DNA of 51,415 nt, taken from positions 1-51,415 of the forward strand of contig JAEYGI010000036.1 of assembly GCA_023402395.1 (NCBI GenBank), read 5' to 3'. A program made the translations under genes and the position numbers. The notes below the pieces were generated by a model that saw nothing but the letters and a program-made list of their open reading frames with translations, had not been told where the DNA came from and ran no database searches. Shown here in pieces: positions 47,550 through 51,415 of this stretch. Position 1 is the stretch's first letter, and each line of letters starts with the position of its first letter. This DNA is from Bacillota bacterium (GTDB lineage Bacteria; Bacillota; UBA4882; UBA8346).

Positions 47550-49478
47550 TTAATCACCGTCCGCTTTCAATGGCAAATCCTCCGGTGGCGCCGGAATGGC
47601 CACCGTCACCACTGTGCCCGCGCCTTCCCGGCTGTCAATGGCCAGCCCGCAGTCGGCGCCGAAATGAATCTGCAGCCGTTGATGCACGTTGCGCAGCCCG
47701 AAGCCGGACCCCGGTCCGGTTTCGGTTCCCGGGGCCAGCCCCTCCCGGACCTTCGCCAGTTGCGCGGCGCTCATTCCCACGCCGTTGTCCCGGACTTCGA
47801 TCCGGATCAGCGGCCCCTCCCGGTAGCCCCGGATCCGGACGATTCCCTGATCCGGCTTTAGTTTGACGCCGTGATAGATTGCGTTCTCCACCAGCGGCTG
47901 CAGGGTGAGCTTCAGGATCCGCGCCTCGAGCGCCTCCTCCTCGACCTCAATCTTAAACAGCAGCCGGTCCGCGTATTTCATCTGTTGAATCACCAGGTAG
48001 TTTTGGACATGGTCGATCTCTTCGCGGAGGGTGATGATCTCCTGTCCGTGGCTGAGGCCGATCCGGAAGAAGTTGCCCAGCGCCAGCAGCATCCTGGCCG
48101 CGTTCTCGCTCTCTCCCAACGCGCACAGTTGCTGAATCGAATACAGCGTGTTGTAAAGGAAATGGGGATGGATCTGCGCCTGCAGGACAGTCAGGTCGGC
48201 GATGCGTTTCTTCTCCTGCTCCTCCTTGATCTGGGCGAGCAGGGTCTTGATCCGGACCATCAGTTGGCCGATGCCATCGTTTAAGATCCCGATCTCATTG
48301 GACGCCTTGATGTCGAACGGGATGTCCATATCCCCCTCGGTCACGGCCTGGACTTTCCGGGTCAGCCGCGACAGCGGCTTGGTGATGATCGTCGCCAGCA
48401 CGTAGAACATAACCGCGGCCACGGCCAGCAGAATGGCGATTAACAGCCAGATCAGGGGCTTGATATAATCGGCCTTGCTCAGGATCTCGTTCTCCGGCAG
48501 CACCGCCACCAGTTTCCACTGGCAGGCGCTGATGGTGTCGTAAATGACCACCATTTTGGGGCCGAACGGTTTTTGATAGGTGAAATTCCCGGCGGGTCCC
48601 TCCAGTTTCCGGATCCGGTCCAGCATGCCGCCGTCCAGCCGGTAGCGGCGGTCCACCGTTTTAAAGGCCATCGCGCCGTCGGCGCTGACCAGGGCCAGAT
48701 AGCCGTTGGGGCTGATCACCGGGTTCTCCAGTATTTTTCGGAAAAAACTCTCGCGCAGATTGAACAGAATGATCCCGCGGGCCGGCGTATCCTCCCGGCC
48801 GAGCAGTTTAAAGAGGCTGACCACCCTCGCGTCTTCGCCTTTGAAGAGCCGGTCCTGGTGCAGGTTCAGCCAGTAATAATCGGACGGATTGCCCTGAAAG
48901 CGCCGGCGCCATTCGCCAAAGGAGAAATCGACCCCGGCAAAGAGGCTGTCCGTTTTGTAGAGCAGGATCCGGCCGTCGTTTAAGTAGAGCAGCATTGATT
49001 TCAGGCTGGAATAATAGGCGGTGTAGACTTTGTTGATGTTCTCGGCCAAGCGGACGTAGTCGAGATCCTTCAGCCGCCATTGCTGGTCGTTGCCGACCCG
49101 GCTCAGCACCGACAGGACGTCGCTGTCCTCGGTCAGGTACGCCAATTGTTCGAAGAGATCGTAGAGGCGGTTGTCCAGGTAGCTTTTGGTCTGGGACACC
49201 GTGTCGGCGATGTTGATGTAGGCGTGGTCCGCCAGTTGGCGGTGGATCAGGACGTAGGAAACGATCCCGACCGTGATCGCGATCACGGCCACGATCGGAA
49301 TAAACACCCAGACGATCAGCGATTTGACCGAGTGGAACAGCTTCTCCAAGGCCAGCTTGGGCAGGCGGCGCATTGATGGGAGGTTGGATTTGATCTGACC
49401 AGGTTTCATGACATTGGCCATCCGCTTTCGAGACTTCGCAGTCGCCGCTTCCAGCGGCGCTAAATAATCTTTCGGCAA
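47550..49478 (-). CDS. YesM-like sensor histidine kinase
   Basis: Up to 642 aa; the first codon at 49478 is TTG and ATG codons at 49421 and 49409 are alternatives, none with a strong ribosome site. Two membrane helices (VWVFIPIVAVIAITVGIVSYVLI and LIWLLIAILLAVAAVMFYVLATI) frame an extracellular sensor of ~270 residues. A HAMP domain follows (ITKPLSRLTRKVQAVTEGDMDIPF). The His_kinase domain has QIHPHFLYNTLYSIQQL with the phospho-His, then LTLQPLVENAIYHGVK (N box) and VRDNGVGM, GSGFGLRNVHQRL (G boxes). It pairs with the YesN-like regulator. It probably senses an extracellular carbohydrate. Confidence 0.93.
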   Translation of the reverse strand: MPKDYLAPLEAATAKSRKRMANVMKPGQIKSNLPSMRRLPKLALEKLFHSVKSLIVWVFIPIVAVIAITVGIVSYVLIHRQLADHAYINIADTVSQTKSYLDNRLYDLFEQLAYLTEDSDVLSVLSRVGNDQQWRLKDLDYVRLAENINKVYTAYYSSLKSMLLYLNDGRILLYKTDSLFAGVDFSFGEWRRRFQGNPSDYYWLNLHQDRLFKGEDARVVSLFKLLGREDTPARGIILFNLRESFFRKILENPVISPNGYLALVSADGAMAFKTVDRRYRLDGGMLDRIRKLEGPAGNFTYQKPFGPKMVVIYDTISACQWKLVAVLPENEILSKADYIKPLIWLLIAILLAVAAVMFYVLATIITKPLSRLTRKVQAVTEGDMDIPFDIKASNEIGILNDGIGQLMVRIKTLLAQIKEEQEKKRIADLTVLQAQIHPHFLYNTLYSIQQLCALGESENAARMLLALGNFFRIGLSHGQEIITLREEIDHVQNYLVIQQMKYADRLLFKIEVEEEALEARILKLTLQPLVENAIYHGVKLKPDQGIVRIRGYREGPLIRIEVRDNGVGMSAAQLAKVREGLAPGTETGPGSGFGLRNVHQRLQIHFGADCGLAIDSREGAGTVVTVAIPAPPEDLPLKADGD

Positions 49479-49724
49479 ATCCGGGTCTTTCCCCTCGTGG
49501 AATGTTTATCCAGGAGCCTGACCGGATTGAAGGCGATTGCGGTTGCGGTCTGAGATTTTAGGCGTGCTTTAGCTCGTGAATCCGATAAATCTCCTTTGCC
49601 CAATGTCGTCAAGCTACAGTTACAAATTATAGAATACGTGTCGCTATCTTTTCCTGCCAACCTGGCCGTGAACGACCCGGCTACAAACATTCCTGTAATA
49701 AAGGAAACGGAGTTTGAACAAAAA
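49479..49724. other. Gap between kinase gene and IS110 element
   Basis: There is no supported gene. A 90-codon minus-strand frame (49460-49732) has no ribosome site. The kinase promoter should lie here, but no good -35/-10 was found. Since the IS element follows directly, the left IS end may fall inside this stretch; its exact position cannot be told. Confidence 0.4.
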
Positions 49725-49780
49725 AGAACCACCTGTTAAGATTTAATTGTCGAAAGAAAATCTCAAAAACAGGAGGTTCT
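49725..49780 (+). promoter_or_regulatory. Hairpin that covers the transposase ribosome binding site
   Basis: AGAACCACCTGTT (49725-49737) pairs with AACAGGAGGTTCT (49768-49780) with one mismatch, and the inner AGATTT (49739-49744) pairs with AAATCT (49758-49763). The ribosome site AGGAGG (49771-49776) is inside the 3' arm. Read-through transcripts would fold and hide it, a protection seen in several IS families. Confidence 0.75.
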
Positions 49781-49788
49781 CAAAGAAA

Positions 49789-51082
49789 ATGTTTAAGAAT
49801 CAAAATGAAAAGCTGCAATTAATTGAACCGGGAACACTAATCATCGGAGCGGACATCGCCAAACGAACCCATTGGATGCAAGCCATGCACTTTAATGGAG
49901 TAACCATCAGGAAACCCTTCAAAATAAAGAATACCAGAGAAGATTTTGAAAGTCTAGTGGCAAAAATCGAACAAATCAAGCAAGAAATAGGTTGTAATCG
50001 AGTATTGGTGGGGATGGAATCAACCGGGCATTATTGGAAAGCCCTAGCTCGATTTTTAATGCAATATGGGATTACTGTCGTATTAGTCAACCCTTCTCAC
50101 GTAAAAAAGAGCAAGGAAATGGATGATAATACGCCGTCCAAAAGCGATCTGAAAGACGCGAGGATCATTGCCCGGTTAGTGAAAGAAGGGCGGTTTATGG
50201 CGGCTTATTTACCCGAAGGAGTATACGGAGAGTTACGAACGTTAAGCAATCTCCGCGCTCAATTTGCTGCCAAATTACATGCGGTGAAAAACATCGTTAC
50301 GACGGTTCTGGATGAATATTTTCCGGAATTTGAAACCGTTTTTAAGAGTTTTGACGGAAAAACGGCGCTCCATATTTTGGAACATTGCCCGTTTCCCGAA
50401 GACCTTAAGCGTTTAGGCGTAGACGGAATTCTGACTGAAATTAAAAAGGCTGTCAAACGGGGAGTTGGCCGAAAAAAGGCTGAAAGTTTATACCAGGCGG
50501 CGTGCCATACGATTGGATTACCGGCAAACGATGGCATCAAGCTGAAATTACGGCTATTGATAGATGACTTCAATACGTTAACTGGGCGGATTGAAACCGT
50601 CCAACAAGAGATGGAACAGCAATTGACGGTCACCGGGATCAGTGACTACCTTTTAAGTATCAAGGGGATTGGAATTGTCACCGCCGCCGGAATATTGGGG
50701 GAAATCGGCGACCCCAGCCGGTTCACATCCTGGAAACAGATCCGGAAATTAGCCGGGTTCAACCTGGTGCAAGACAGTTCCGGGGAAAGAAAAGGGCGGC
50801 AAATCATTTCAAAGCGGGGCCGATCCCTGCTCCGGAGTTATCTGTATCAGGCCGCTGTGGTCATGGTGGCCAAAAACGCTGAATTTCAGAAACTGTACCG
50901 GTATCTTATCCATCGCAAACAAAACCCCTTGAAAAACAAAACAGGCTTTGATCACCGTAGCGAGCAAGTTAATTCGTGTGATTCAAACGTTAATCAGCCG
51001 GAAAGAATGCTATAACCCGGCCAAAGTATTGGGACCGGTTCGGGAAACCCAATTGCAAGAAACAGCTCACGAAGCAGCGTAA
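49789..51082 (+). pseudogene. IS110-family transposase, frameshifted near the C-terminus
   Basis: The ATG at 49789 follows AGGAGG by 12 nt. The DEDD RuvC-like domain has Asp22 (IIGADIAKRTHW), Glu77 (GMESTGHYW), Asp120 and Asp123 (SKSDLKDARIIARL). The Tnp_20 domain has LLSIKGIGIVTAAGILGEIGDPSRF, KLAGFNLVQDSSGE with the candidate catalytic Ser, and GRSLLRSYLYQAA. At 50938-50941 one extra A (AACAAAACAGG instead of AACAAACAGG) shifts the frame, so the original frame stops at 51015. The continuing frame (QALITVASKLIRVIQTLISRKECYNP...) runs to TAA at 51080-51082. The lost tail is about 45 residues, past the catalytic domains, so activity may be reduced rather than lost. A sequencing error in the A-run is possible. 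Confidence 0.85.
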
Positions 51083-51096
51083 GAAGATTACAAGTT

Positions 51097-51164
51097 TGGC
51101 GGAGGAGCAACGCTTTCATCATTAGGGCATGACCCTGTCTACAAGCATTACAGGCCCTCCGCCA
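51097..51164 (+). ncRNA. Structured 3' segment of the IS110 element, candidate bridge-type RNA part
   Basis: TGGCGGAGG (51097-51105) and CCTCCGCCA (51156-51164) form a perfect 9-bp stem closing a 50-nt loop that contains smaller hairpins (GGG-CATGA-CCC at 51125-51135; CTGT...ACAG). IS110/IS1111 elements encode bridge or seek RNAs in non-coding ends. The location after the transposase would fit the IS1111 group. The RNA identity is inference. Confidence 0.4.
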
Positions 51165-51415
51165 TTTCCATAAAGCCGAACGAAGGAATGTTAGGGCTGA
51201 AACGATGACCCTGTGAGACTTGATAGAGTTAGCTTATGGAGGTTTTGTTTTATGTGTTATTTTGGCTATTGCCAATGAAGAAGGAGTGGTCTTCATCGAT
51301 TAACAGGCAGGTTCACTATAGCTGTTTATATTGACCAATTTAAAAATCTGAGATATTCGAAGAATTTTAAAGATATATTTTAATTTATTGAGATAGACGA
51401 AAGGACCCTGAAGGG

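Larger units (their letters stand above)
49725..51415 (+). mobile_element. IS110-family insertion sequence (right end beyond window or undefined)
   Basis: The element is identified by its DEDD/Tnp_20 transposase. IS110 elements lack obvious terminal inverted repeats, and none was found. The left boundary is put at the 5' hairpin, but the true end could be some 50-100 nt further left. The non-coding DNA after the transposase stop (51083-51415) is over 330 nt with repeated GACCCTG motifs and a large stem, and may include the right end. Confidence 0.75.

Noticed and set aside
49460..49732. 90-codon minus-strand frame next to the IS element
   Set aside because: No ribosome site and no recognisable domain; overlaps the kinase start region.

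Overview
The window looks like about 51 kb of a Bacillota (Firmicutes-type) chromosome. Supporting signs are strong AGGAGG-type ribosome binding sites, a YesM/YesN two-component pair, a BMP-type nucleoside ABC transporter, a TPP riboswitch with an intrinsic terminator, and many hairpin/T-run terminators. This lineage call is inferred from gene content; no rRNA or tRNA gene was seen. Most genes lie on the minus strand.

Layout. (1) 1-9849 is a defence region. A small hypothetical gene sits between two copies of an ~85-nt repeat, followed by an XRE regulator. Then comes a 17-repeat/16-spacer CRISPR array with type I-C-like repeats, read on the minus strand with its leader on the right. A minus-strand type III-B operon follows: cmr1-cmr2(cas10)-cmr3-cmr4-cmr5-cmr6. 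It continues through an ATGA overlap into a small membrane-anchored protein of unknown function and then a 110-aa hypothetical. No cas1, cas2, cas6 or type I-C effector gene is present. (2) 10343-20992 is purine/pyrimidine salvage and catabolism: xpt, a dihydropyrimidinase, XdhC, a molybdopterin-binding protein, an aminohydrolase/deaminase and a four-gene BMP-family nucleoside ABC transporter behind a clear sigma-A-type promoter. (3) 21310-25118 has a DUF72 protein, a cluster of two DUF2087 proteins with a GIY-YIG protein, and a divergent Phd-Uma2 fusion. (4) 25151-27746 is a thiamine salvage operon (thiD-thiM-thiE) under TPP riboswitch control. (5) 27842-31210 has an HD-GYP protein, a lipoprotein flanked by 45-nt direct repeats, and a small helical protein. 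(6) 32115-38821 is a catabolic operon (permease, HyuA-like protein, ImmA/IrrE-like peptidase, FAD oxidoreductase) with a divergent IclR regulator and a palindromic operator. (7) 38945-49478 is a sugar ABC transporter (two permeases, binding protein) with a very large LamG/CARDB-containing protein, controlled by a YesM-like kinase and YesN-like regulator. (8) From about 49725 to the right edge is an IS110-family element with a frameshifted transposase.

The least explained structure is a set of three intergenic arrays with an exact 21-nt (or 2 x 21 = 42-nt) period, at 9990-10303, 23923-24216 and 31496-31810. Their sequences differ but share the period and partly share a CAGTAACTAAAT-type motif. 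Each lies upstream of a gene start: the cmr operon, the DUF2087/Phd-Uma2 divergent pair, and the small helical gene. Other points of note are the cmr-coupled membrane protein, the Cas10 without an HD nuclease domain, the IS110 5' hairpin that hides the transposase ribosome binding site, and a structured 3' segment that could belong to a bridge-type RNA.
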